From contig WFWZ01000004.1 in assembly GCA_015490875.1 (NCBI GenBank), positions 1-64,000 on the forward strand: DNA of 64,000 nucleotides. Reading direction: 5' to 3'. The translations under genes and the position numbers were made by a program. The notes under the pieces are model-generated. The model worked only from the letters and a program-made list of their open reading frames with translations. It was not told the DNA's origin and did not search any database. This DNA is from Planctomycetaceae bacterium. GTDB lineage: Bacteria > Planctomycetota > Planctomycetia > Pirellulales > Pirellulaceae. Of the stretch, positions 1 through 8,643 are shown piece by piece (within the stretch, counting starts at the first letter, position 1; every line of letters starts with the position of its first letter).

Positions 1-2
1 CA

Positions 3-476
3 CTCGAACGCTATCTCTTCGACCATGGCCAGGCCGTCACCGTGCTCGACGGACAAAACCTCCGAAGCGGCGTCAGCCGCGATCTGGGGTTTACGGCGGC
101 GGATCGAGCGGAGAACATTCGGCGAGGCGCCGAAGTGGCCAAACTGATCAACGATGCAGGTCTCATCTGCATCTGTGCGTTCGTCGCACCTAGCGAAGAG
201 GTACGCCAGCGAGCCAAGTCGGTCGTGGGTGAGGACCGGTTCTTCGTGGTCTATCTTGATGCCCCCGAAGACGTGCGCCGCCGACGGGACACGGCCGGGC
301 TTTACACGCGAGCCGATCAAGGGGAGATTCCCAACTTCCCCGGTGTCTCTGCTCCGTATGACATGCCCCACGCGCCCGATCTCCACCTTCGCACGGACCA
401 ACTGGACGTCTCGCAGTGCGTGGCGAAGATCGTCGAGTTCCTCCAGCAGCGAGGCATCCTGGATAAGACGCTCTAG
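3..476 (+). CDS. cysC: Adenylylsulfate (APS) kinase domain, 3' part of a gene cut by the window edge
   Basis: APS kinase phosphorylates adenylylsulfate to PAPS in cytoplasmic sulfate activation. The frame is open from the first bases of the window, so the start and the P-loop lie upstream. Visible are LDGQNLRSGVSRDLGF, the A-x-D-R-x-E-N-I-R-R segment that follows it, the IC-AF-AP block and the YTRAD/GVSAPYD segment near the C-terminus, all typical of CysC. It could be a free CysC or the C-terminal half of a CysN-CysC fusion; the window cannot decide. Its TAG stop (474-476) overlaps the TAG stop of the convergent Rrf2 gene (473-475), so there is no spacer. The APS reductase and Rrf2 genes next door place it in a sulfate assimilation cluster. 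Confidence 0.9.
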   Translation, partial: LERYLFDHGQAVTVLDGQNLRSGVSRDLGFTAADRAENIRRGAEVAKLINDAGLICICAFVAPSEEVRQRAKSVVGEDRFFVVYLDAPEDVRRRRDTAGLYTRADQGEIPNFPGVSAPYDMPHAPDLHLRTDQLDVSQCVAKIVEFLQQRGILDKTL

Positions 477-904
477 ATGTAATACATCTCTGCCGGGGTC
501 GCCTCGAGTCGCTCCACGAGCGCCGCGAGCGTCACTTCGGCCAAGTACGACTGCTGAAGCGATCGAAGCTCTTCCCAAGTAGCCGCCAAGACGGCGGCTC
601 CCGCTGAGCTGCGACGAGCGTGAGAGACCGCACCTTCGGCAGGGCCTTCGATCGCCTCGACGATCTGCTGCAGCGTGATCGACTCGGGAGCCCGAGCCAG
701 CCGGTAGCCCCCCCCCGCCCCTCGGCTGCTGCGCACCAGACCGGCCGCCTTAAGTTGCAGTAAGATCTGGACCAGAAAACCGGCCGGCATCCCGTGCCGC
801 TGAGCCATCTCCCCGACCCGAGTCGCCTCGCCCGAAGCATATCGCTGGCCCAGATCGATCATTGCCAGGCAACCGTACTCGGTCTTCGCAGAGATTCCGG
901 CCAT
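473..904 (-). CDS. Rrf2 family transcriptional regulator
   Basis: Small winged-helix DNA-binding protein of the Rrf2/IscR/CymR family, 143 residues from the chosen start. The N-terminus (SAKTEYG followed by a run of small hydrophobic residues), the helix-turn-helix with P-A-G-F-L-V-Q-I-L-L-Q-L-K-A-A-G-L-V-R-S and the wing R-G-A-G-G-G-Y-R-L-A match the family. No cysteine triad of the IscR type is present, so an iron-sulfur cluster is unlikely and a CymR-like role in sulfur control is more plausible (inference). The ATG at 904 is preferred over the one at 961 because family homology begins there and a GAGG lies just upstream. It sits 87 bp downstream of cysH on the same strand and probably shares its transcript, which would make it autoregulated through the cysH promoter. 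Confidence 0.85.
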   Translation of the reverse strand: MAGISAKTEYGCLAMIDLGQRYASGEATRVGEMAQRHGMPAGFLVQILLQLKAAGLVRSSRGAGGGYRLARAPESITLQQIVEAIEGPAEGAVSHARRSSAGAAVLAATWEELRSLQQSYLAEVTLAALVERLEATPAEMYYI

Positions 905-991
905 CCACCTATCCTCGGCTACAGAAAGCCCGCAGCCTTTTTCCCAATCGCGAGACAGCAAGGACCATTGCCGCTCGCGTCGACACGCCCC

Positions 992-1780
992 TCAGTCCAA
1001 CGAGTGCAACCCGCACTCCGTCTTGGCGAAACCGCACCAGCGCCCGGCCCGTTCATCGTCACCAGGCATCACCGCTCGCGTACATGGGCGACAGCCAATG
1101 CTCGTGTACCCACGGTCATGCAAAGGATTATAGGGAACATCGTGGTCGACGATGAATTGCCACACCTGCGACTTGGTCCAGTTGGCCAAAGGACTCACCT
1201 TTACCAGCCCAAACTTGCGGTCCCACCCGACGATGGGAGCCTTGGCACGATCGGGCGACTGATCTCGCCGAATGGCACTTGCCCATGCGTGCATCCCCTC
1301 GATGGCTCGTGTCAACACGGCCAGCTTCCGATCGCGGCAGCACCGATCCGGGTCGGTGGCGTAGACGGGCCCGCCATGAGCGGCTTCGTAGTCGGCCACC
1401 GAGAGTTCCGGCCGCTTCAGCTCCACTTCGATCCCGTAACGCTCCCGCACGCGGTCCCGCATCTGTAACGTCTCGGGAAACTGGTAGCCCGTGTCCAGAT
1501 TGAAGATGGGCACGGGAGCTCCCATGTCGGCCAACATGTGAATCAGGCACATTCCTTCCGGGCCGAAGGCTGTGGCCATCGTGAATCGAGGTGCGAAGCG
1601 GCCGACCGCCCACGCGAGTATCTCCTGAGGCGTCGCCCCTTCGAGACGTAAGCTGGCCTCGGCCAACTCCTCAAGGAGCTCATCCGTCGGCTGCAACCCC
1701 TCTGGCGCCGACACGACGGCTAGCCGAGGTCCCACTCCGCTCTTCTCCGAATCCCCCCACCTAACGGGAACTGCGGCCAT
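992..1780 (-). CDS. cysH: Phosphoadenylylsulfate/adenylylsulfate reductase, iron-sulfur APS reductase type
   Basis: Reduces APS (or PAPS) to sulfite with thioredoxin or glutathione, in the cytoplasm. The 262-residue product has the PP-loop ATPase-like core, with the TMATAFGPEGMCLI segment (about 67-80) and FNLDTGYQFPET (93-104). It also has CC at 147-148, a C-x-x-C pair at 230/233 and the C-terminal ECGLH with Cys256. The CC plus CxxC pattern is the one that ligates a [4Fe-4S] cluster in assimilatory APS reductases, while PAPS-specific enzymes lack it, so APS is the likelier substrate. AGGAG lies 7 nt upstream of the ATG. The gene leads a minus-strand pair with the Rrf2 regulator and is preceded by an AT-rich block carrying a perfect 9-bp inverted repeat. 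Confidence 0.92.
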   Translation of the reverse strand: MAAVPVRWGDSEKSGVGPRLAVVSAPEGLQPTDELLEELAEASLRLEGATPQEILAWAVGRFAPRFTMATAFGPEGMCLIHMLADMGAPVPIFNLDTGYQFPETLQMRDRVRERYGIEVELKRPELSVADYEAAHGGPVYATDPDRCCRDRKLAVLTRAIEGMHAWASAIRRDQSPDRAKAPIVGWDRKFGLVKVSPLANWTKSQVWQFIVDHDVPYNPLHDRGYTSIGCRPCTRAVMPGDDERAGRWCGFAKTECGLHSLD

Positions 1781-1792
1781 GCGTCCACTCCT

Positions 1793-1851
1793 GATGGAAT
1801 ATTAGTTACCTAGTCATATTACTAACATTATAGCCTACCAGTTATTCCATC
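1793..1851 (-). promoter_or_regulatory. Candidate promoter/operator of cysH with 9-bp perfect inverted repeat
   Basis: GATGGAATA (1793-1801) and TATTCCATC (1843-1851) are exact reverse complements separated by 41 bp of AT-rich DNA, in a window that is otherwise GC-rich. Inside is a second, smaller dyad, TTAGT (about 1803) with ACTAA (about 1821). The block begins just upstream of the cysH ribosome binding site. An Rrf2-family regulator encoded in the same transcript is the natural candidate protein, but binding is inference. Confidence 0.5.
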
Positions 1852-1934
1852 GGTAAGGGAAGGAGGGATTCTTCAGTTTGGTGAGTTCGACCGGCGGAGC
1901 CGAGACGCGGAGCTACGGCGGTCGCCTCCCGGAG

Positions 1935-2200
1935 ACGCTGGGGAGCTTCTCGCAGAGGCACCGGGGAGTTTCTCGCGAAGTCGCGGAGAGCGCAGAGATT
2001 GTTTCTCGGGGAAGGACTGAGACAGAAGATCTAGTTGCACGATACGCGCTCGAAGGGGGGAACGAGGCCCGTCCGTTCGGCTCTACGTCCAAAACCCTTT
2101 CATTCCCCTCCGCGTTCTTTGCGCCTCCGCGAGAACCCCTTTCATCCCCCTCGGCGTTCTTTACGTCTCCGCGAGAGCCCCCTTCGCGTCCCTGCGAGAT
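1935..2200. repeat. Degenerate tandem repeats in the cysH/htrA intergenic space
   Basis: The gap 1852-2238 has no credible gene. From 2095 to 2177 there are two near-identical 41-42 bp units (2095-2135 and 2136-2177), each running CCCTTTCAT...GTTCTTT...CTCCGCGAGA, with a partial third unit to about 2200. Upstream, 1945-2005 carries looser CGCAGAGGCAC / CGCGGAGAGCGCAGAG motifs that look like the opposite strand of the same family. They resemble the GAGGCACAGAGG-type repeats at 14299-14330 and 35551-35580. Short ORFs predicted across this stretch are repeat-derived and were not accepted. Confidence 0.6.
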
Positions 2201-2238
2201 GCCGCCCGCGGCTCCGCGAGCCCCCCATCCACCGCGCT

Positions 2239-4542
2239 TCACTTGCCGCTGGGCGCACCACGCAACTGCTGTTCGAGTTGCCGCAGGCGGCGTTGGAGTC
2301 GCCGGATCTCCGCTTTCGTCTTGGCGATCTCTTTCCGAACTGCCTCGTCGTCCCGGCCGAAATCTTCCGGAGGCGGCAACTTGCCTGACTCGAGCTCCGT
2401 CAAGACAGGCTCGAGCCAGTCTGCCGGGACTGCATCCGTTTCCACGCGACCCACCCGGGCAATGTTGATGCCAATGATCTTCCCGTCCAAATCGACGAGC
2501 GGGCCTCCACAGGCGAGCGGCGGAATCTCGGCATCATGTTGGACGATTTGAGGGAAGCCGCTGCGACGCGAACTTCGAGCCCCGCTCATGCGGTTCATCT
2601 CTTCGAACCGTCGAGCCGTCATATTAGGCGGTGTCTTCAACGTCGCATGTAACGTTAGCTCCTCGCCGCTTCGACGGACATGAATCTCCACTTTCTCCCC
2701 GGGTGAGTGCTTGGCGATGGCGGCAAAAACATCTTCGACACTCTGGATCGCATCGTCGCCGATCTTCAGGAGGATATCGTTGACTCGGATACCGGCTTGG
2801 GCTGCAGCCGTCGAGGGAACAACCTGGACGATCATCACGCCATCAGGACGATCTTCGGTGGCGATCCCCAGAAAGGCTCGGGCGGACCGAGGCCGTCGAC
2901 TGGCCACGCTGACAACGCCGACCGCCAGCACGCGTCCCCGCCAATCGGGAGTGATGACAAGGGACCCGACCGGTTTGGGCTGGCGATTCCACCTCGCCGG
3001 CACCCCCCCGTGGCTTCCAGCGACGTCCGGTCGCAGCAGCGCCAAATCGGCTTGTTCATGCACACCCACGATACGGCATGGTTGAACCGTCCCATCCGGA
3101 TACCGGATTGACAAATCCCCATGCAGCTCGCTCGCTTTGGTTATCACGTCTCCTCGTCGATTGACGAGAGTCCCCAGTGCCAGAGGTTGACTGCCGTTCA
3201 AAACGGCCACCGTCGAGAGCGCGGCGCGTGCGGCCACGCTGCGAAAGGCTCCCAGCACCGAAGGGTGCTTCTTCTGGTACTTGCTCGGTTTCTCGTTGCC
3301 TCGACGCACTCCCGAGTTTTCGGCAAAATAGCTGGGAGGAAGCAAAGCGCTCAAGGGAATGCGTGTCGGCTTACCCTTGGTCGCCGTCTTCTTCTCAGAC
3401 TTTTCTTCCGAATTCTTCTGTGCGTCCGACTTTCCCTCTTCCGGCGACGGCCGCTCGGCTTCACTCATAGGATCCAGCAGTTCGTCCACTTCCGAGGGCA
3501 GATCCCAGTCCGCATGTTCCGTATCCGCCGATTCGCCGGGGCGCGGCCCGAGCTTGACCGAAATGGTCATCGCCTTCCCGTCGCGACGCAGTTCCATCTT
3601 CACAACGTCCCCTGCCAGACGCGCTGCAACCGATTCGACCAGGGAGTAAGTATTGCTCAACTGGTACCCGTCGAACGACACCAATATGTCACCTACGGCG
3701 ATCCCCGATTTTTCGGCCGATCCCCCCTTTTCGACCTCGACGACCTTCAGGCCTTTTCCATCGTCGAGCGGTTCGGCGACGACTCCGAGATAACCCGCGC
3801 CGGCGGGGATGAGCATCTGTGCCAGCTTGCCCCAGCGGCGCCCCTTGAGCATCACATCCCAGTCGCGATGGAAAACATCGATGGGGACATCCCGGTTTTG
3901 AGCCGTCGAGGCGGCGATCGAACTGTGAATGCCAACCACTTCGCCATGCACGTTGAACAGAGGACCGCCCGAGTCACCGCCGATGACGGTGCAGTCAGTG
4001 ATCAGCCCAAAGGGACCGTCGACGTTGCCGAGCAGCCGTCCCAAACGAACCGGCGGCGTGCGCCCCCGCTCGTAGCCACCCGGATGCCCCAAGGCAATGA
4101 CCCAATCACCCTCCTTGAGTTCACTCGAGCGACCCATCGGCACGTGAGGCCACGGCCCGGGCTCGTCGATCTTGAGGATCGCGGCATCCCGCGTGCGGTT
4201 GGCCCCGAGAGCGGTGGCATCAACCTGACGGCCGTCGCTGAGAATGAGCCGGACTTTGTCGTTGCGCGCTCCAGCACTCACGTGAGAGGCAGTCAAGACG
4301 TACCCATCTTCGCTGATAATCACGCCGCTTCCCGAACCCGGGGGATTCAGGACGCAGACGGTGGCAGGAATGGCTCGCTTGGCCACTTCCTGGACCTGCT
4401 TCTCCAGTTGTACCAGAGAATCGGACGCGGCCGCTGCGACGGTCGGCGCACTTCCGGCCAGGGTACTCAGTAGGATGCCCCACACCACCCAAGCGGCCAG
4501 GGTGAACCAGGCTCGCTCCCGATTGTCCTGCCACGTCTTCAT
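2239..4542 (-). CDS. HtrA/Deg-like serine protease with two PDZ domains and a second, degenerate protease domain
   Basis: Exported trypsin-like protease, 767 residues, probably periplasmic quality control. Residues 1-39 are a signal peptide. The first S1 domain (about 45-240) has an intact triad: His87 in VLTASHV, Asp119 in RDAAILK and Ser191 in GGDSGGPL. A PDZ domain follows (250-335), then an acidic/lysine-rich linker. A second protease-like half starts near 430: VITKASEL puts Glu472 where the His should be, Asp499 is kept in ADLALL, and after an inserted PDZ domain (about 555-635) the nucleophile region reads LACGGPL with Cys678 in place of Ser. The end (730-762) is a charged coiled coil. 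The second unit is therefore probably structural or regulatory. The gene is divergent from gdhA. Confidence 0.88.
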   Translation of the reverse strand: MKTWQDNRERAWFTLAAWVVWGILLSTLAGSAPTVAAAASDSLVQLEKQVQEVAKRAIPATVCVLNPPGSGSGVIISEDGYVLTASHVSAGARNDKVRLILSDGRQVDATALGANRTRDAAILKIDEPGPWPHVPMGRSSELKEGDWVIALGHPGGYERGRTPPVRLGRLLGNVDGPFGLITDCTVIGGDSGGPLFNVHGEVVGIHSSIAASTAQNRDVPIDVFHRDWDVMLKGRRWGKLAQMLIPAGAGYLGVVAEPLDDGKGLKVVEVEKGGSAEKSGIAVGDILVSFDGYQLSNTYSLVESVAARLAGDVVKMELRRDGKAMTISVKLGPRPGESADTEHADWDLPSEVDELLDPMSEAERPSPEEGKSDAQKNSEEKSEKKTATKGKPTRIPLSALLPPSYFAENSGVRRGNEKPSKYQKKHPSVLGAFRSVAARAALSTVAVLNGSQPLALGTLVNRRGDVITKASELHGDLSIRYPDGTVQPCRIVGVHEQADLALLRPDVAGSHGGVPARWNRQPKPVGSLVITPDWRGRVLAVGVVSVASRRPRSARAFLGIATEDRPDGVMIVQVVPSTAAAQAGIRVNDILLKIGDDAIQSVEDVFAAIAKHSPGEKVEIHVRRSGEELTLHATLKTPPNMTARRFEEMNRMSGARSSRRSGFPQIVQHDAEIPPLACGGPLVDLDGKIIGINIARVGRVETDAVPADWLEPVLTELESGKLPPPEDFGRDDEAVRKEIAKTKAEIRRLQRRLRQLEQQLRGAPSGK

Positions 4543-4653
4543 CGACCCGATTTCCTCTCACGCGAAAGTACCGCAATTCCTGTCTTCCGCCGCCTCCAGC
4601 AGTAGCGCTCACAGACGCCACCCCCGGCGGCTTACCCCACGTCCTACCATTTT

Positions 4654-4675
4654 ACCAGACATTGCTGTCTCTGGT
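4654..4675. repeat. Short inverted repeat in the htrA-gdhA divergent intergenic region
   Basis: ACCAGA (4654-4659) and TCTGGT (4670-4675) form a 6-bp dyad with a 10-nt spacer, within the 289-bp gap between divergent genes. It may be an operator or chance; nothing else in the gap stood out. Confidence 0.25.
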
Positions 4676-4831
4676 GGATACGCATTCACGCCGACCCGCG
4701 TTCTCTTCAACCCCCAAACCCCCGTTTTCAGACCGGCAACCAACAGCCATAATCGCCATCACCGAGCCGTTTGTTGTCGGCCGGCCGCTCCTCCTGCCCC
4801 ATCTTCGGCTTTCCCAGAGGAACCTGCGATT

Positions 4832-6130
4832 ATGTCGTCGATCATCGAGCCGTTCGATCAGCCGCTCGCCTCGACCACCGAGTGGGACTCCCCGATGTTC
4901 CGCCTGGCTCAGCAGCAATTCCTCCAGGCGGCCGAAATCATGCAACTCGACGAGAACATCCGCGATCGCCTCCTCTTCCCCCAGCGGACCCTGATGGTGA
5001 GCTTCCCCTGCCGCCGGGACGACTACCGCAATGTCGAAACCGTCTTCGGGTATCGAGTCCAGCACGTCTTGACGATGGGCCCGACCAAGGGAGGGATCCG
5101 CTATCACCAAGACGTCAACCTGGGCGAAGTCTCGGCGCTCGCGATGTGGATGACCTGGAAGTGCGCCCTGATGCACCTCCCCTTCGGCGGCGCCAAAGGG
5201 GGCGTGCGCATCGATCCCACGAAACTCTCCCGCACGGAAATCCAGAGGCTGACCCGCCGCTACACGATGGAAATCATCAGCATGATCGGGCCGGACAAGG
5301 ATATTCCGGCTCCCGACCTGGGCACAAACGCCCAAGTCATGGCCTGGATCATGGACACCTACAGCCAACAAGTCGGGTACTCGGTTCCCGAGATCGTCAC
5401 CGGCAAACCGGTCGTGCTCGGCGGATCGCTGGGACGCACCGAAGCGACCGGTCGAGGACTCGTCTATCTCATCGTCGAAGCGGCACAACACATCGGCCTG
5501 CGTCTCAAACAGTGTACGGCCGTCGTGCAAGGATTCGGAAACGTCGGCAGCAACGCGGCTCGTTTCCTGGCCGAACAGGGAGTCCGTTTGATCGGTGTGA
5601 GCGACGTCAGTGGCGGAATCTACAACCCCGAAGGACTCGACGTGAATGCACTGCATGACTACGTCGCTCAGCATGGCTCGCTGGCCGGCTATCCTCACGC
5701 CGAGTCGATCAGCAACAGTGACCTGCTGGAACTCGAGTGCGACATCCTCGTGCCGGCCGCGGTGCAGAATCAGATCACGCAGGAGAACGCACCGCGACTC
5801 CAGTGCAAAATCCTCGCCGAAGGTGCCAACGGCCCAACGACTCTCGAAGCCGACCGCATCTTGCAAGAACGAGGCATCTTCGTGCTGCCCGACGTGTTGG
5901 GTAACGCGGGCGGCGTGACCGTTTCTTACTTCGAGTGGGTCCAAGATACGCAGAATTTCACATGGACGCTCGAAGAAATCAACGACCGACTCCACAAGGT
6001 CATGGTCGGCGCCTTCCAACGCACGCTCCTACGCAGCCAACGCGACAAACTCGATATGCGCACCGCCGCTCTCATCGAAGGCATCGAACGCGTCGCCAGT
6101 GCCAAACTGCTGCGCGGCCTCTTTCCGTAG
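4832..6130 (+). CDS. gdhA: Glu/Leu/Phe/Val dehydrogenase (glutamate dehydrogenase)
   Basis: Catalyses the reversible NAD(P)-linked oxidative deamination of glutamate to 2-oxoglutarate and ammonia in the cytoplasm. The 432-residue product has the family core in order: the substrate-binding GPTKGGIRYH and W-K-C-A segments, the catalytic-lysine region PFGGAKGGVR and a Rossmann domain with GFGNVGSNAARF. The length matches hexameric bacterial enzymes of about 420-450 residues. The frame is open upstream to 4361, but family homology begins at MSSIIEPFD and AGAGGA lies 11 nt before the ATG at 4832, so that start is used. It is monocistronic, divergent from the HtrA-like gene and convergent with the acyl-CoA synthetase gene. 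Confidence 0.93.
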   Translation: MSSIIEPFDQPLASTTEWDSPMFRLAQQQFLQAAEIMQLDENIRDRLLFPQRTLMVSFPCRRDDYRNVETVFGYRVQHVLTMGPTKGGIRYHQDVNLGEVSALAMWMTWKCALMHLPFGGAKGGVRIDPTKLSRTEIQRLTRRYTMEIISMIGPDKDIPAPDLGTNAQVMAWIMDTYSQQVGYSVPEIVTGKPVVLGGSLGRTEATGRGLVYLIVEAAQHIGLRLKQCTAVVQGFGNVGSNAARFLAEQGVRLIGVSDVSGGIYNPEGLDVNALHDYVAQHGSLAGYPHAESISNSDLLELECDILVPAAVQNQITQENAPRLQCKILAEGANGPTTLEADRILQERGIFVLPDVLGNAGGVTVSYFEWVQDTQNFTWTLEEINDRLHKVMVGAFQRTLLRSQRDKLDMRTAALIEGIERVASAKLLRGLFP

Positions 6131-6205
6131 GATCAGACTCGAGCACCAACAGAAAAAGAGAGCACATCCCAACGGCAAGGTGGCGCATCTCGACAGCGCG
6201 AAAAC

Positions 6206-7858
6206 TCACCGATAGAGCGACTCGATCTCGTCGCGAAAGTGCTCTTCGATCACGCTGCGCCGCAAACTCAGCTTCGGAGTCATCTCGCCTTTTTCGATCG
6301 AAAACGGCCGAGGCAGCAGGGCGAATCGGCGCACCTGTTCATACTTCGACAGCGACGCCAATTGCCGCTCGACGATCTCCGCGTACCACTGGCGGACCTG
6401 TTCGTCTTCACACATCCCTTCGACACGATCGGGTCCCAGTTCCGACTCGACGCGCTGCCGAAGCAGCGTGAAGTTGGGTACCAGCAGAGCCGCAAGGTAT
6501 TTGCGACCGTCTCCGATCACGAGCGCCTGTTCGATGAGCGGATCCTGAGTCAATAGAGACTCCAACAAGACCGGTGCCATATTCTTGCCACCAGCCGTGA
6601 CGATGATTTCCTTCTTGCGACCAGTGATGTAGACAAACCCGTCTTCATCGACTCGGCCATAGTCGCCCGTGTAGAGCCATCCATCGCGGATCACCGAGGC
6701 CGTTGCCTCGTCGTCATGGTAGTACCCCATCATCACATGAGGGCCTCGCGTAAGGATTTCCCCGTCCTCAGCCACGCGAACCTCGACACCTTCGATCGGT
6801 TTCCCCGACGCACCTCGTCGCACGGCGTCCGGTCGCGATACGCTGATCACGGGTGACGATTCGGTCAATCCGTATCCGGGGAGCACGGGCACGTCCTGAC
6901 TTTGGTAATAGTCGAACAGGTACTCGGGGAGCCCGGCGCCTCCGCAACAACAGTACTCGATCTTGCCGCCGAACAGCCGGCGCACCGCCCCCCGTTCCTC
7001 CGCCTTTCCCTGTTCGCGCAAGATCCGATAACACTTGTCGAAGAAGTAAGGTACCGCGTTGAACCAGGAGGGCTGCAAGGCCTGACAATCCTCGAGTACC
7101 GTCTCGCGACTACGGGCAACCGCCAGACTCGTTCCCTGCACCAGCCACAAATACAAATCACACAGTCGCGCGAAAATGTGGCTCAACGGGAGCAAACACA
7201 ACCGCACTCCATCCTGGTCCCCGTTTGGATATGCGGCGGCGGTCGCCAGGGCGTTCGTCGCCAGGTTGTTCTGGCTCAGCATCACACCCTTCGGTTCGCC
7301 CGTCGTCCCGGATGTGTAGAGGATCGTCGCCAAGTCGTTGGACGCTACGCGGTCGACGACGGAACGACCCAGTTCTTCGGCCGCTCGAATATCCACTCCA
7401 GACGAACCAGTCTCCAGTTTTTCCCAAGGCGCACTTCCAATCGGTTCGAGGCTGAACCAATGCGTGCTTGTCGAGAGTTCGCCATAAGCCTCCTCAAGTC
7501 GAGCAGCCAATTCGGGGCCAGACACGATGACGGCAGACGCACCGCTATGGTCGATCTGATAGCGGGCCTGAGCTCCCGTCAACGGCGCATGGAGCGGGAC
7601 ATGCACGGCGGGGATGAGTTGGATGGCCAGGTCGATCACCAGCCATTCGTAACGGTTTTCGCTGTAGAAAGCGATGCGGTCCCCGGCCTTGAGTCCCACC
7701 CGCCGGAGACGCTCGGCGGTCGCCACGACTTCCTCGGCAAAGGCCCGCCAAGACAACGGCTGCCACGTACCTTCGGCATACCGGTATACCGCCCGTGCTT
7801 CGGGGGAAGCGTCGATGCGGTTCCAGAAGAGTTCAGGGATTGTCGCCATGCGACGCAT
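6206..7858 (-). CDS. AMP-dependent synthetase, long-chain acyl-CoA ligase family
   Basis: Activates a carboxylic acid, probably a long-chain fatty acid, to its acyl-CoA through an acyl-adenylate. At 550 residues it is of normal length. The AMP-binding motif ILYTSGTTGEPKG is at about 179-191, with the GYGLTE motif and a later YTGDYGRVDEDGF plus TGRKKEIIVTAGGKN, all diagnostic of the ANL superfamily and closest to FAA1-type synthetases. The first ATG (7858) overlaps a TATAAT-like hexamer; a second in-frame ATG three codons on (7849) is an equally good start. The substrate cannot be told from sequence. It is not in an obvious operon, since the next minus-strand gene begins 47 bp away and is unrelated. 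Confidence 0.9.
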   Translation of the reverse strand: MRRMATIPELFWNRIDASPEARAVYRYAEGTWQPLSWRAFAEEVVATAERLRRVGLKAGDRIAFYSENRYEWLVIDLAIQLIPAVHVPLHAPLTGAQARYQIDHSGASAVIVSGPELAARLEEAYGELSTSTHWFSLEPIGSAPWEKLETGSSGVDIRAAEELGRSVVDRVASNDLATILYTSGTTGEPKGVMLSQNNLATNALATAAAYPNGDQDGVRLCLLPLSHIFARLCDLYLWLVQGTSLAVARSRETVLEDCQALQPSWFNAVPYFFDKCYRILREQGKAEERGAVRRLFGGKIEYCCCGGAGLPEYLFDYYQSQDVPVLPGYGLTESSPVISVSRPDAVRRGASGKPIEGVEVRVAEDGEILTRGPHVMMGYYHDDEATASVIRDGWLYTGDYGRVDEDGFVYITGRKKEIIVTAGGKNMAPVLLESLLTQDPLIEQALVIGDGRKYLAALLVPNFTLLRQRVESELGPDRVEGMCEDEQVRQWYAEIVERQLASLSKYEQVRRFALLPRPFSIEKGEMTPKLSLRRSVIEEHFRDEIESLYR

Positions 7859-7904
7859 TATAGGAGACGGACTCGTCGCATTGGGATGCCAGGAGGGGCT
7901 GCCG

Positions 7905-8528
7905 TCAGTCGGGGCGTCGGGCGGTCGCCGCGGCGGCGCCCCCGCCCTGCTGCTCAGCCTGCGCGTAGAGCTGATTGAGCCGCTCCCATTCGCGAATCAT
8001 CTCGCCCGGCCTTTCGAAGGGGAAAAAGACGAGCTCGCCCTGCGGACTTTCGACCGCCATCCCGGTCACCGCCCATCGATGGTTGGCCTGTTTCTGCAAG
8101 ACCCAGACGACCTCGGCGGCATCGATGGTTCCGTTGGGACGAGGTTCCTTCCAGATACAGGCGACGTACGCTATCCCCGGCTTGTTTTTGGGGTATTCGA
8201 CCTGGGTGATCTCATACTGGCCGTCGGGTGACCCGAGAGGTTCCACCTTCAAGTGGTACTTGGGCATCTCGCGACGCGCGACCGGCGAAAGAAGCGATTC
8301 CACCGTTTCCCGGTCTCCTTTCTTGAGTGCCTCAAAGAGGTCAGTCACGATTTGCTTCGGAGTCCGGGCAGGAGCCTTCTCGTGCTCCGGTACGGCGTTT
8401 TCCGCGTTTTGCTGCGCTGGCGACGTCGATGAGTCCTTCTCGCCGCTCGGACGGAAACGGTCGAATGCGAACTTCGTCCCCACGAGGCTGACGACGACGA
8501 GGAGCACTAGGGGCGTGAGACTCTTCAT
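7905..8528 (-). CDS. Small exported or membrane-anchored protein with NTF2-like fold, function unknown
   Basis: Residues 1-22 of this 207-residue protein (MKSLTPLVLLVVVSLVGTKF) form one hydrophobic segment, either a signal anchor or uncleaved signal. A low-complexity Ser/Glu/Ala linker follows. From about 65 a compact domain starts with PKQIVTDLFEALKKGDRETVESLLSP, the helix pattern of NTF2-like/DUF4878-type domains, and runs to about 170. The C-terminus is a Gln/Ala-rich helix. The frame is open upstream to 8717, but the ATG at 8528 starts the hydrophobic segment directly. No enzymatic motif is seen. Confidence 0.7.
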   Translation of the reverse strand: MKSLTPLVLLVVVSLVGTKFAFDRFRPSGEKDSSTSPAQQNAENAVPEHEKAPARTPKQIVTDLFEALKKGDRETVESLLSPVARREMPKYHLKVEPLGSPDGQYEITQVEYPKNKPGIAYVACIWKEPRPNGTIDAAEVVWVLQKQANHRWAVTGMAVESPQGELVFFPFERPGEMIREWERLNQLYAQAEQQGGGAAAATARRPD

Positions 8529-8643
8529 GAGCGAAGACTCCGTTCTGCGCGTATTCCACCTTCCATGGGACTTGCCGGGTCCCTGGGGCCGCGAGCGGGT
8601 AGTTTCTGGAAAACGGGCCGACCTGTCAAGAGAAACGTTCGGG

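Noticed and set aside
3121-4473. 450-residue plus-strand ORF antisense to the HtrA-like gene
   Set aside because: Shadow ORF in GC-rich DNA; the opposite strand has full catalytic motifs.
4652-6019. 455-residue minus-strand ORF antisense to gdhA
   Set aside because: Shadow of a well-supported gene; His/Asp/Arg-rich composition and no motif.
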